64,000 nt of DNA. Origin: Ilyonectria destructans (Eukaryota > Ascomycota > Sordariomycetes > Hypocreales > Nectriaceae). The translations under genes and the position numbers were made by a program. This document shows positions 21,638 through 32,846 of the stretch, one piece after another. The stretch spans positions 124,001-188,000 of the forward strand of contig JAHEWK010000031.1 in assembly GCA_020740775.1 (NCBI GenBank), in the 5' to 3' direction. The notes beneath the pieces were generated by a model. That model saw only the letters and a list, made by a program, of their open reading frames with translations, searched no databases and was not told where the DNA came from. Within the stretch, counting starts at the first letter, position 1; every line of letters begins with the position of its first letter.

Positions 21638-22247
21638 CAGACATCCCAATAATGAATAAATACATAATATTGCCATATTCTTATGTATTCATAGTCGTGC
21701 CCTTATATTCTTATCTATTCTTAAGCTTATGAATTATTCGTAATATAAGCTTGAGGGCCCACTTATATCGTCGTCGTCGCTGGCGAGTTCCATGACCTCG
21801 TCACCTACTGCCACATAGACTTTGCGGATCAAGTCGTTCTCCACCCAATTGCTCAGGCAATGAAGTTCCTCGACAGTATCAGCTTAGTGCCGTGCCCTGG
21901 CCCATGGAATTGTCCGTCGTGCGCAAGAGAATGCCCGTTCCGGGTCGTCTGGCATCGCTGGTACACGGAGTGGGTCAATGGCCAAGCACGAAACGTTGGA
22001 GGAGCTCGTCCAAATCCTTCTAGAGGCTTCGTCGGCAGCAACGCGCGTCACGGCTGCAATCAACATGAAACACGCTCGTGTAAGCAAGCCTGGTGGGACA
22101 TCCCTGTGGGGGAGGTGGCGGATCCATATTCTTAAGAATATAAGAATTATGTATTCATTGGCAGCCTCTATATTCTTATCCTTATGCATAAGCTAAAGAA
22201 TGAATATACTCTTAAGAATGGATATATATTCATTACTGGGATGTCTG
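21638..22247. mobile_element. TIR-flanked, internally deleted hAT element
   Basis: Inverted ends CAGACATCCCAATAATGAATA (left) and CAGACATCCCAGTAATGAATA (right, minus strand), followed on both sides by repeated TATTCTTA/TAAGAATA motifs. It encloses the end of a hAT transposase frame. No matching 8-bp duplication. Its right end replaces the expected continuation of the Helitron gene, so it lies at a rearranged junction. Confidence 0.72.
21768..21992 (-). pseudogene. hAT dimerisation-domain fragment
   Basis: Reads as the very C-terminus of a hAT transposase (VPAMPDDPERAFSCARRT, later ADTVEELHCLSNW) with one in-frame TAA. It resembles the transposase at the right edge of the window (SIPAMSADPERTFSGARRT), so it belongs to that hAT lineage. 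Confidence 0.75.
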
Positions 22248-24798
22248 ACGTCGAGATTCCAGGGGTTTTCCGCTTTTCGTTGCTTCCAGTAGTCGCCGCT
22301 GAGAATGCCGTCGTCGGTATACCGTCCAACGTGGGAGGCCCAATCATAATCGATGTCGATATCTCGGCGGCCGAGGATGTCGATGTCCTCTTCCTCCAGC
22401 GGGCGGTCAGGCAGCATGCGGGCGAGTTCATGCCAGTCCTCCTCCACAATGGGCTCCTCATGGAGCTCAAGCTCAAATTCATCGTCCTCTGCCCTCAATT
22501 CTTTGTTATCTGGCTCCCCATAATGATCGTCCGCGTGGGCATCGTGGTGCTCGGTGCAGCACTTGTACGCAGTCGGGAAGGAATCGAACCGCTGTCCGCC
22601 CACCACGAGCAACTCTTGTGGAGAGCGATGTGGATGAACCATCATCAATTTAACACGGCAGAAGTCGTTAAACTGGGGAGAAGCCTCCATGGACTTGTAT
22701 CGAGGGAAGTAAGCTAGGACCCTTTGCTTCGCATTAGCAGCGAGTCTCCTCCACGTCTTGAGATTGTACGATTGCAGGTACTCGAGGTAGGTTACATCCT
22801 CATGCTGGTCATTTCGCTCCAGATATTTACTGTAGCTGCCGATAGTCTCATTGACATCTTCGTCGACGCGATACGAACGTGCATGTTGCTCCAACGGACG
22901 GCAGTCGACGGAGACGACCATCCGTGTGCCTTCCTGCAGAGGGATGTTAAGCAGAAGGTGGGAAATCTCCTGCGCCGAGTAATCCCTCTCGGCAATCAGC
23001 TTATTCATAAGGCGAGAGGAGAAGGATAATAAGGGCTGGAGGTGTGCCGTATGCGGCAAGACCTGATCTGCAAGTTTGCAGTACCGGTAAGGCTCAGTCT
23101 TCTTCTCAGATTTGCTGCAATACTTCGCAGCGTACGTAATAACCGCCTGTAAGCTAGTGCAAGGAGATATGTCGATATTGGCTAGCCAGCCTAGGATGAT
23201 AGCAGGATTGAAGTGGTTCATGAGGCTGTCGTTCCGTGCCGCCTCGAAGACGTAGTACGACCTTCCTTCCTTCCTGATAACCGCAGCCAGCTCCCGCAAG
23301 GCACGAGGGAAGTCAAAACGACACTCCCTCTTTGGATTGGCCGCGTTGGCCGCCTCGATGTCTGCAGCAGCGCCCTCCATATCCCTCGCGATGTCACCGG
23401 TTCTCTTCCTCACACGCAAGCAGTACGTGGTGTTGCACTTGTGGCGCTGGCAACGGTTGACAATTTGCGAGAGCCGCAGGAATGTCATCTCTATGCTTAG
23501 GGGATCTACGCTCAGCGGATTACCCTCACCCTGAGGCATAGTCCGACTCGGCTCGGGGTTAATGGCAGTGACATGGAATCCCCACGTGCGTGCAAATACA
23601 TCACGAGCGGCTTCGTCCTCCATGTCGGCTCCGGGGCAATTTTCCATCCAGTACAGGCCGTGGTTGTGTGGACTACCACGCCCTTGCCATTCGTACCGAT
23701 CCCAGTAATCCGTGATGTTGAACTTCTTGCTTAACACGATATCTCGAAAGAGGCAGTATCGCCGGTAGAAGTGGAAAGCAGCAATGTGAGGGTTCTGACG
23801 CAATACGCGGCGCGATAGAGCCATCCTCTCCGGCTCGGTGGCGGCAAGCCAGTCGTCATACTGGGACATGTGCTGGTAGAGACTCCGCCAGTGTAAATCT
23901 GCCGGGCTAAACGTGATGAATGCACCAGGACAACCAAGGTTATATGCATAAGCCTCGAGGTCCTGCCTCCTTTTGTTCCAGAAGGGACGCGTACCGCGAA
24001 TAGACACCGCATGCCTTGTGATCGAGTTGATAAGCGCCTGCGCCTCGGGGTCTTCGCTGTGTTCCAGCGCCTGAATGAGTTGCTCTCGCGTCAGGGGCTG
24101 CTGTCTTCCATCATGTTGCTTCACGAAGAATCTGGACCGTGAACGTGCTTGTGACCGCATTAGCGTGTTGAAGGCGACGAAGCGGAAGGTCGGGTGGCGT
24201 GCAAAACGCCCGTCGTGCCAACGCATCGCGTGCTCGACGTAATCCTTGTAATCAATGGAGCGCAATCGAGGTTCAACAAAGTCGGCTCTACCGTCAGGAA
24301 AGAGGCAGGGAAACGCCAAGGAGAGTAGGGCATGAGAGCAATTGAACTCATTAATGGGTGTGTGTCGTATATTCGGGAGCTGCAGCTCGTGTTGTGCCTG
24401 CGCCTGGAAGCTTGTGGAACGCCCTGAATCAGCTCCTGATTCTCCGGAGAGAATAGACCGCAGAGCATCGAGCTCCGTGTCCTTGGCCAACAGGTCCGGC
24501 ACCGCAGCCTCGTCCTCCAGGTCAGGCTCTGCCTCCTGATCTTCCTCGGGTGAGTCGGGTCCAACATCGGCAGCCTCCACCTGACTCTGGGGGATAGCAT
24601 CCAGGACATTGCCATCTTGGGGCAATTGATTCAGCCGCTCTTCGTCGATGACAACGCATCGATAGCCAGGATGATGGCGGCGGAGGTAGTCTAGCCATAT
24701 GACAACCGGCTGGCGGCGCACGCGGAACTGGCGGGTGAATTGCCGGCTAAGATTTGCATGGGACGACGTATTCGCAGGACGTAGTAATACAGTGGTAT

Positions 24799-27700
24799 CC
24801 ACGGCGCCGCTGAGCCGTCGGTGATCCCACAGCGGCGCCGCGGTGAGGCGTGGCGCCCACCGGCTGATCCAGGACCCCCGCCGCCTGCGGCGCCCGGCCA
24901 ATGGTATCCCGGTATATCCACATCGGGCCCCCGCGCTGGCCACCCGGATGACCGTGGATATTCGCGAATATCCATGCTCCCTCGCTGATCGGCCCCTATA
25001 ACTTCAGGGAGCTCCAGGGGCCTCCAGCGCCCTCCAGAGCCTCCGGGGCACCTGGGGTGCCCCGGTCCTGCTGATCTGGCGCTGGAAGGCGCTGGAAGGC
25101 CGGCCCGGCCTGAAGATTATTTATATATCTCTGCAGACCCCAGGCCCGTCTAGGCTGGCCTATTCTCTCTGACGACCCCGTATGCGATGGATTGCATCAT
25201 CTGCCGCCTCTTTAATTGATATCCGACTATGACGACGAGAAAACGGGCTGGGAGGAAGAAGGCGGCGGCTGTAGCTGACTCGATAACCGTCAGGACCAGC
25301 ACTGCAATGACTACTGCGACCGGGGCTGCCGCCGGGGCCGCTGCAGCCGGCACCAGGCACCACGGTCGCGTCGGGCTTAACGCGCGCAATAACGCTGAGC
25401 TACGTGCTAACGCACAGCATATCCTCTCGATGATCCAGGACGCAAGGCCGAGAAATACACTGGCTGCGTATGAGCCGAAGCAGAAGGAGTTCAGGGACTT
25501 CTGCGAGCGCAAGCAGTATCAGGATGCGGATACCGTCACAGAAGACAAGCTCCTCCTCTTCCTTGTTGAGGAGGTTGCGGACCGGCCGCTCAGGGCCAAG
25601 AGCTACAAGGCAGCTGAGGATACTCTACAGGAGGCTACGCGGCTTGCCTGGCGATCAGTCCGCAGCTATACGACCGCTATCACCGACCTGTATCGTGCGC
25701 AGAAAGCGCTCGGGATGAATACCCACCCTTCGCCCCGGGAGGATAACGTTCGGGAGTACCTCAAGTCCCTCCAGCGCCGGGATGCGCAGCAGGATAAGGC
25801 CAGCTACGCCGATAAAGGCCGTGATACCCTCCTCGATGGATATACAGAGCAGGAATTCGAACGCGTCTGCTACGAGCTCTGGGCGCATAGCAGCACTGCT
25901 GCTGAGTGCCACCTGCGGACTCTCGTGGATCTGCTGCTCGGGCACTACATGCTGACCCGGGGCGGCGACCGCCGCGCAGCTGAGATCTCGGACCTCTTTA
26001 CCTTCGAGTTCGAGGGGGAGGGCCCGACCTGCTGCATGCCCCTAATCTTCACAACAAGGGCGGGAAAGCAGAACCAGCATGGCCGTCTTGAGACAGCCGG
26101 GGCCCTCCGGAATAAGAACCCGATTATCTGCATGCTGGGCGGTCTTGCCTTCTACCTCCTCTATCGGTGGGATATAGCTGCCGACGAGCCGTTTCCAGAC
26201 CTTAGCCAGAGGTCTGCATGGTACGATACGCGGCTGATTAGAGGGAGCGGGAGCGGGCATGACCATACAGCAGCCCTCTCATATAACTCGCAGCGAGACT
26301 GGGTTGTTAAGGCATTTACATATGCCGGCATCGCCTCGAGGAAGAAGACACACGTTGGCCGGAGCTCAGGGGCCAAGACGGCCGAGCTGAAGGGGATCAG
26401 CGAGGACCAGATCCGCCGGGCAGGCCGCTGGAACCAGGAGCAGATGATCGGCTGCTACCTGAACTCCCTGCCTCGCAAGTTTATGCGCACTATGGCCGGG
26501 CATCTGCCACAGAAGGGGTGCTTCGAGATACGCCGTGCTGGCATCATGCCGCCAGAGACCCTCCTCTCTCTAATCTGGCCAGACCTCGACCGTTGGAAGG
26601 GCCGGTTCGGCCCTGCTCCCGATCATATTAACGACCTTGCGGCTATGGGGCTTACGAGCCTGCTCTCATACCTCCGTGAGGTCATCCTGCAAGACTCGGT
26701 CTTCCTGATCAAGCAGTTCCCAGATAGCCCGGTTTGGAACCACCCGGTCTTTCAGCACGAGGCCTACTCGCAGTTCGCACAAGAGGTATCAGCCCTCGTG
26801 CAAGAAGAGGGCGAGAGGCCGAGCCAGCTAGCCCTGCTAGCCCAGGCTGTCCCAGCTCTTGCAGACTACCTCCAGTCCGTCGATACCCGCAACGACACGA
26901 GGATCACCAGCCTACGGGCCGACCTTAGGGCGGATCTGAGAGCCGACCTACGAGCTGAGCTTCAGGGCGTCAGGGAGCAGGCCTCGCAGCTCCAGTCGCT
27001 CTTTTCAACTGGCCTCACCTTCCAGCTTAAGACAGCCGCCAACTCTGGTCTCCTGCAGCTACAGCCAGCACCAGTACTGCCGCCAGCACCAGCACTTACT
27101 GCTGCCGCCGCCGCTGCTAAAGAGGCCCAGAGCCAGTATACAACAGCTTACTCAAGCAATAGCAGCAACAGCCGCTCAGTTACCCCAGGGCTAGAAAGAC
27201 CGCCACAGCATCGTATGTGCCGGGAGGTTAAGACAGTCAGGGACTTATGGAGAGAGTGGACGGTCGGGCTACGAGGCCAGCAAGCTATTGCTACTCTCGA
27301 TAGCCGCTGGGGAAGCCGGTGGCGGGCTGGCCGGCAGAGCGAGGTGCAGTGGTACTCCCTACGGCTCGAGATCATCAAGGAGATTCGCCGTATGGCGCAG
27401 GCTCAGCGTATAAGCGAGGAGGCTGCGATGTATGCTATAAGCCTGCAGCAGCAGCAGATGGGCTACTCAATTGACCAGCTCTGCAAGTTCCTCCGAGCTA
27501 ATAGAAAGACCCGGCTAACTATGCAGAAGAAAAAGAAGTGAAAAAGAGGGGTCGGCAGTATCTATAGGGTTTATAAGTAATTCATAATCTACAATCTCTA
27601 TCTTCCTCTCGTGGGCTGTGAATAATACCTCTTCTATCCGCAGGCCGCCTCGGGCTAGGCAAGCAGTTCGCGGCCCTCCGGGCTGCCTGACGGATCCGGG

Positions 27701-27913
27701 ATCGGGGGGCCTTGCTCGATAGCTTCAAGCAGGTTCCCGATCATTGCGCAAAGATAGAGACCCTCGATTACGTAGGAATTGCGTTACGCCGGTCAGGCCG
27801 GGCGACCGTGGAGAGGGGGTAATATTTGCAGTCGCTGAGGGCACGGACGCGATTTGGCGGCGTTGTGGCGCTAAGCCGCTGAATCCGCCACCAAAAGGCC
27901 GCCGTGGATATCC
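24799..27913 (+). mobile_element. complete Crypton (tyrosine-recombinase transposon), 3,115 bp
   Basis: Borders come from comparing the two Helitron half-genes. TAT is present on both sides (24796-24798 and 27914-27916) and once in the inferred empty site, where the Helitron frame is continuous. TATCC also repeats directly at 24796-24800 and 27909-27913, and CCACGGCG / CGCCGTGG form short inverted ends. GC-rich unlike its neighbours. Only one gene, on the plus strand, opposite to the Helitron gene. Confidence 0.88.
25229..27541 (+). CDS. Crypton tyrosine recombinase with GCR1_C-type domain
   Basis: Intact 770-residue, intronless frame. It catalyses cut-and-paste recombination through a circular intermediate without strand synthesis. 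The N-terminal SAM-like core-binding region lies at about 60-190. The catalytic set is visible: Arg in LTRGGDRR (about 243), Lys in TRAGKQ, HVGR (about 375-378), GRWN (about 399) and Tyr in GCYLNSLP (about 410). A coiled-coil/repeat zone with three ADLR units is near 570. The C-terminal GCR1_C DNA-binding domain (TVRDLWREWTVGL, WGSRWRAGRQSEVQW) spans about 660-730. The GCR1_C domain separates it from Starship captain recombinases. All residues needed for activity seem present. Confidence 0.93.
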   Translation: MTTRKRAGRKKAAAVADSITVRTSTAMTTATGAAAGAAAAGTRHHGRVGLNARNNAELRANAQHILSMIQDARPRNTLAAYEPKQKEFRDFCERKQYQDADTVTEDKLLLFLVEEVADRPLRAKSYKAAEDTLQEATRLAWRSVRSYTTAITDLYRAQKALGMNTHPSPREDNVREYLKSLQRRDAQQDKASYADKGRDTLLDGYTEQEFERVCYELWAHSSTAAECHLRTLVDLLLGHYMLTRGGDRRAAEISDLFTFEFEGEGPTCCMPLIFTTRAGKQNQHGRLETAGALRNKNPIICMLGGLAFYLLYRWDIAADEPFPDLSQRSAWYDTRLIRGSGSGHDHTAALSYNSQRDWVVKAFTYAGIASRKKTHVGRSSGAKTAELKGISEDQIRRAGRWNQEQMIGCYLNSLPRKFMRTMAGHLPQKGCFEIRRAGIMPPETLLSLIWPDLDRWKGRFGPAPDHINDLAAMGLTSLLSYLREVILQDSVFLIKQFPDSPVWNHPVFQHEAYSQFAQEVSALVQEEGERPSQLALLAQAVPALADYLQSVDTRNDTRITSLRADLRADLRADLRAELQGVREQASQLQSLFSTGLTFQLKTAANSGLLQLQPAPVLPPAPALTAAAAAAKEAQSQYTTAYSSNSSNSRSVTPGLERPPQHRMCREVKTVRDLWREWTVGLRGQQAIATLDSRWGSRWRAGRQSEVQWYSLRLEIIKEIRRMAQAQRISEEAAMYAISLQQQQMGYSIDQLCKFLRANRKTRLTMQKKKK

Positions 27914-28787
27914 TATTGTTCAACTCCTGCGGCAAAAGCGGGAGCTGGTTGTACACTAAGCCAACCTCGCGGAGAAAGTGAACTACGTGCCCCCGATACT
28001 TGTACTGCTGCCCTCGCACAAGCATAATGTTCACGTGGACGTGAACACGAGCAATCAAAGACTCTTCCGTAGGCGTAAGCTGGGGCAACCGGGCCGGTAC
28101 AGGGCCAAAGTCGAGCTGATTATCCGCGGAGAAGAAATACGGCTCGTCGGGGCGGCGTTTCTCATCCTTTCGATAACAACGCGCACAAATGCCATCGCAA
28201 TCGATCTTCATCTGGAACCAACACTCTTGGCATCGACCGCAAAACTGCATTTGGTCATTGTCCAGCTTTGTCCAGAACTCGCGGAGGATTGCCTTATCGC
28301 GACCAGTCAAGGCGCAAGCCTCAAGGTCGCCATTCCACACCGGATCTTGCGCATGAAAGACCGCCGATTCTTCAGGTGGAATGATCACTGGACTCCGAAT
28401 ACGTCGTGGCGGCATTGACGATCGAGTTTGCCTTCGAGATTTTCTTGGCCGCCCTCCTGTACCAGGGGCAGGACCACGGCGACCACGCCTTGGCTGTGCG
28501 GAAGGCTGCCGCAAGCGATGGCGAAGAGGGCTTCCATCCACGCAATCATTATCGTCGTTCTCGTCTTCGTCCCCTAGATCGGAATCAGACTCTTGCCAAT
28601 TGGAAGGCTCCACAATATCGTACGGTATATTAGAGCCAGTCCTCAACGCCGCCAATTCTTTAGATCAATAGAAATAGGCGGTGAACTGGCTGCATTCGAT
28701 GGATTAGAGGTAAGACCCTTATTCCGCGCCGCATTTTAATGCAACAGCGCCATATATTCCCGCTTCAGAGACTGACGTTGGAGTGTC

Positions 28788-29975
28788 ATGCAGCTTGTTC
28801 AAAGTCAGTCTACGCGCTGGAATTCTTATTTTCTCTCTATTGGACGCGTCCTTAACGTTAAAGAACGCATCCAGCTCTTCTGCGATCAATATGAGCCTCC
28901 ACTGGGCGACAAGGGCGTCCTGGACAACCGGCTTACACCGCGGCAATGGGATGAGCTGGGACACCTGCATGACCAACTCGAGACATTCTACGAAGCCACA
29001 ATCATGAACGAAGGGAGGCAGTGGACTCTAGCGGATCATTTTCAATCGTTGGATTGGCTAATTGATGAAATCCAACTTGCTCGGCAAAAATTTGAACAAC
29101 TTGCTGACGATGCCCTCCGCAAGCGTGGTCCGAATCAGCAGGATACCCAAAGCGAAGTCGACGATTATAATTGGCTTGCTGCGGCAGCAGAAGTTGCGTG
29201 GAAGAAATGCGAGAAGTACTACAACAAGGCTGATGAATCGCCCGCTTATTACGCCGCTATATCGTTGAACCCAACCCTCAAGAACCAGTGGTACCATCAG
29301 GTTTGGAATGACAGCGATGATAAGCGTGCCTGGATCCAGGCAGCCGTTGGGGCTGTCAAAGAGCTCTAGATTGAGGAATATCGAGGAAATTTTGCTGGCG
29401 GAGCCCCAGTTCCTACTCACGTCTCTAAGGCCCCGGAATTAAAGGAGAAATCGTTCACCTCGGTTCGGAACCACAAGCGGCTTAAGCTACGCCAGTGCGA
29501 TCCTAAATTGAGTCATGAACTACCCTCGGTGGACCACTACAACGAGTTTATCACCACTGACGTTATCAGCCTTAACGATGACGAAGAATTCGATCCCATT
29601 CAGTACTGGAATGAGCGCTATCACTCGCAGACGGACCTAGCTCGTATGGCGCTGGACGTGTTGGCCGTGCCTCCCATGTCGGATGAGTGTGAGCGCTTAT
29701 TTAGCAGCGCCAAGCTCCTCCTTACGGATCGTCGTTCACGACTTCGGATGGACATAATCGAAGCCAGCGAGTGCCTACGGGCTTGGTATGGATGCCCAGA
29801 GCGGAAGGCATTTGATAACTCCAGTATCGGCTTGATGGAAGACGAAGCAGGGGATGAGGCTGGGGCCGGCAGGCGGGGGGCGGAAGGGGAAGAAGACGGC
29901 GGTGGAGATGATGGTAGTAAGGAGTCAAATATATTGGAGAACATTGCTGGTGAGGATAATGGGTTCATTGCTTAG
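28788..29975 (+). pseudogene. hAT transposase, 5' truncated, one nonsense codon
   Basis: About 395 codons in a single frame, broken only by TAG at 29367-29369 (context KEL-stop-IEEY). It covers the end of the RNase H-like catalytic region (STRWNSYFLSIGRVL, then ESPAYYAAISLNPTLK) and the dimerisation domain (FDPIQYWNERYHSQTDLARM, VPPMSDECERLFSSAKLL). The acidic/Gly-rich tail ends at 29975. The BED finger and the first two thirds are missing before 28788. The stop is one G-to-A change from Trp. A GAAATAGGCGGT motif at about 28,670 resembles the ends of the MITE at 18221. Confidence 0.87.
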
Positions 29976-30752
29976 CTAGTAACATGGGGTTTTGTGTCGC
30001 AATTTCTGATGGATCTGGGTCGTAGTGATAAAAGCTCTTGATCCTTTCTATCTAACGACTGAAAAGAGGTCGGTTTCTTATACATAAGATCAGTAAGGCC
30101 GCCAGGGCCGCTGTGTTGAAGAACTTGCATTTTGGGAGACATAGCTGATACCAACCTCTGACTGGAAGTTCGGACCTCCGGGCAGCGTGTCTAGAGAGCC
30201 AGTCTGACTAGCTGGAAGACCTTCTTTCCGGTTTGATCGATTGTATGACGTTTCGGTCGGTTGTTCTACATTATATATCGTCGAGGTATATTCAGCGGCT
30301 TACTAATCGTCCCAAAGGGGTAAAAATATGATCTGGATCTGTTCTGGATATCCAGGAGGCAGCACGCCTTCACCTCTGGACTGGATTGGAGCGACCCTCG
30401 GATCCAGCTCCAATCCAATCCAATAAGATCACTGCCAAGCTCTGAGAATCCCCTAGCTGCGCGAGAGCATCCAACAGCAGGATATTACTGCTTTTTGCGA
30501 TTGCTGGATACATATGCCAGATCAGGGTCAGGAAGCTAACTTCTGTGAACTTTTGGTCAGTATTCGCTCGCACACCGAGCAACACATGCTCTATCTTCTC
30601 AGAATCGCTATCAAGGTCGAGAAGCTGCGCATGGCAAATTGGACTAAATATCATCAAGGACTGAGGATGGTTAGGAATGCAGTAGCATCTCAGAACTGCT
30701 TTTATTTGTCATGCGTATGTGCGCGATATCAGGGAGGCCACTCTCGAGTACA
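29976..30752. other. intergenic, no recognised content
   Basis: Contains short repeats of TCTGGAT / GGATCC type near 30,325-30,425 but no coding frame or clear element border. Confidence 0.45.
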
Positions 30753-31823
30753 TCATACACGAGACACGAACGGTGTCTTCCAGTACCCAGGGAAGTACGT
30801 CGGCAGCTTCGTAGCAATCCACCTCACGATGGCCGCGTTTGTCTCCTCCGGCTTCTCCTGCGCAACCCAGTGCCCCGCCTCGATGCTCACCTCGGTGAGG
30901 TCCTCGCACAACTCCCGCATGGGCTCACTCAGCCTCGAAAGCGCTGTGTCGCAGACGTTATCCCAGCGTGCCTCGATGAAAAGGACTGGGTAGCAGAGCC
31001 GACCCCCGTTCGGTGCCTTCTCAATGTAGGCCTTGTTGGCCTCGTGATTGCGGTAGTAATCGTTGGGGCCTTCGAAGCCATTCCGCTCAAATTCGGCGAC
31101 CATGCGGTCAAACGCAGACTTGTCGTCCTTGAATAACGTGGTCTCGAACGGCAAGTCTGGCGCAGCAGGGGCGCCGCCAAACCACCCGCCGCTCTTCCGC
31201 AGCGACGCAAAGAGCGAGGGCTTGCCGTAGCTCTCGGGGCTGCCGCTTCTGTATAACAACTTGACGGTGTTGGGCACATTCGCCCGCAGCTGCGCGGCAC
31301 TGGTGTCGGGCTGCTCGATGTGAAAGGCCTGGTAATCCCACTGCGCGAGGGGGTACTGGTCCTCGGGATACAGTTCGCGGTTAGAGCCGGCGACGAGCGC
31401 CTCCAGGCCGAGCTCGAGAACGTGGTACGACACGGCCATGCAGCACACGCCGACGCACTTCTCCGGGTGCTGGGCAGCGAGAGCCCAGACATGGCCGGCG
31501 CCCCAGTCGTGGCCGATCCAGACGGCCTTGTCGCGACCAAGATGTGCAAGAAGCGCCAACATATCCGATACGTGATGCTCCAGGGCGTAGGCACTGGGCC
31601 CCTTGGGCACGCTAGAGCGTCCGTAGCCGCGTGTGTCCGGTGCGATAACCCGGAAGCCCAGAGACGCGAGAGCGAGGAGCTGAGGCTTCCATGTCTCGCC
31701 GTTCGCAGGCCAGCCGTGGATCAAGATGATGAGCGGTCCTCCGGAAGGTCCGGCGGACCAGTAAAAGGTGGTCTTATCGCCGCTGTGGGTGAATTGGTTC
31801 TCGTTGAGAGTCGGCGGAGCCAT
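30753..31823 (-). CDS. alpha/beta-hydrolase, soluble epoxide hydrolase-like
   Basis: Single-exon gene, 356 residues from ATG 31823. Predicted to open epoxides to diols by an Asp nucleophile. Motifs: oxyanion HGWP at 36-39, RGYGRS at 65-70, nucleophile elbow GHDWG at 104-108 (Asp106), acid in RWDNVCD, and catalytic His in EAGHWVAQEKP. The cap region of about 150-240 carries the expected Tyr-rich helices. Divergent from NmrA-like gene 2, with about 1 kb between them. A PaxM-like FAD epoxidase lies 5 kb away, so an epoxidation/hydrolysis pair is possible. Haloalkane dehalogenase or fluoroacetate dehalogenase activity cannot be excluded on fold alone. Confidence 0.88.
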   Translation of the reverse strand: MAPPTLNENQFTHSGDKTTFYWSAGPSGGPLIILIHGWPANGETWKPQLLALASLGFRVIAPDTRGYGRSSVPKGPSAYALEHHVSDMLALLAHLGRDKAVWIGHDWGAGHVWALAAQHPEKCVGVCCMAVSYHVLELGLEALVAGSNRELYPEDQYPLAQWDYQAFHIEQPDTSAAQLRANVPNTVKLLYRSGSPESYGKPSLFASLRKSGGWFGGAPAAPDLPFETTLFKDDKSAFDRMVAEFERNGFEGPNDYYRNHEANKAYIEKAPNGGRLCYPVLFIEARWDNVCDTALSRLSEPMRELCEDLTEVSIEAGHWVAQEKPEETNAAIVRWIATKLPTYFPGYWKTPFVSRV

Positions 31824-32846
31824 CTTTGGCGATGGAACCTGTTCCAATCTTGGTCAAGGTCAAGACGTCGCTGACTTGGGCGTGGTTAGCACTCTGGCAG
31901 CAATCGAGGATGGTGTTTGCGCTGATGGGAGAATGTGTGAATTTAAACCATGCCGTTGACCCCGAGAAGCGCGGGTGAAGCGTCGCTACTCCACTTGCGG
32001 TGTGCCTCGGCCCTTTTGCTGATTAGTCTACAGATGTCGCCTTCAAAAGTCTTCGGCTACGCTAATGAACGCCACATCCTTTAACCCCTGTAACTACTTT
32101 CCCATACATCACACGAGGATTGACTTACAGTAGGGTCTCTCCCTAATTCCTCTATAACCTTTGGGGTTACGGGGGAAGCTTATTTTTGAAGTACTGACTA
32201 GGACCTGCTATATTCTGATTGCGTTTAGTGGGTTCAAGTGTGCTCTAAGTACCCCTTTGTATTTATCCCTGGTGTGGCGTTGTTATTGCTTTTTCTTGAC
32301 CGAAAACTTTTGAAGGCTTCCTCCGTATAGAGCCGCACTATCATCAAGGCTATGCGAGGGCACAGTGCAAAGAGGACAGACAGTAAGACGAAAGCGAGAA
32401 GAGTCGTTCCCGGGCAACTACCCAATCCAGCTTGAAAATCAACGTGGCCAAAGCACGAGGTGACGCGTCTCCCCCTGCTGCACTTCGCAATGATTAGTAA
32501 ATGCTCCAGTTTGCAGCCGGTGATAATTAGGTAAACGCTCCGGTTTGCAACCAGTAATGATGAGTAAACGCTCCAGCCTGCAGCTAAGGTAAGTTTAATA
32601 TCTTCTGCCCTAGTGAACTTACACATTTAAGTAAGATTAGCAATCACACCTGAGACACAAATCTTTCCGTAAGTCATTTATCAGCAGCCTTTAAATCTAG
32701 AGATAAAGTAGGATTCTAAGAAGCATTAATATAAATTAAAAGGATTACTGAAAGAAGATGTAAGTTAAAGGTCACATTTACAATTATTTCTTTTCAACCT
32801 CAGGAGGAACTTCCTCTACAGTTATAGAAACACACCCGCAGGAATT
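31824..32846. promoter_or_regulatory. divergent intergenic region, epoxide hydrolase / NmrA-like gene 2
   Basis: About 1 kb between two divergent start codons. Apart from the tandem repeat at 32489-32587 and AT-rich DNA from 32,600 on, I see no defined motif. Confidence 0.4.
32489..32587. repeat. three degenerate ~33-bp tandem repeats
   Basis: Units share GTAAAYGCTCC followed by a TTGCA-like block and a GTAATGAT-type spacer; periods are 30-34 bp. In the shared upstream region, so it could bind a regulator, but no known site is evident. Confidence 0.6.

Larger units (their letters stand above)
22248..28664 (-). pseudogene. Helitron Rep/helicase gene, split by a Crypton and lacking the helicase part
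   Basis: Two blocks of one reading frame. Block 1 (28664-27917) has an acidic Ser-rich start, a Cys-rich zinc region near 28,190-28,270 (FCGRCQEC, GICARCYR) and the RVHVHVNIMLVRGQQYKYRG segment seen in Helitron proteins. Block 2 (24798-22248) continues with VLLRPANTSSHANLS and contains the HUH-type Rep site EWQGRGSPHNHGLYW (about 23,660-23,700) and the catalytic tyrosine motif ITYAAKYCSK (about 23,105-23,140). This is the rolling-circle nickase of Helitrons. The PIF1-like helicase that should follow is absent; coding stops at the right end of the hAT element at 22247. No ATG fits block 1's first codons, so the 5' end is unclear. The Crypton at 24799-27913 separates the blocks. Confidence 0.88.

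Noticed and set aside
25229..27541. Starship captain (DUF3435-type recombinase)
   Set aside because: C-terminal GCR1_C-type domain, small single-gene element and 3-bp site fit a Crypton better.
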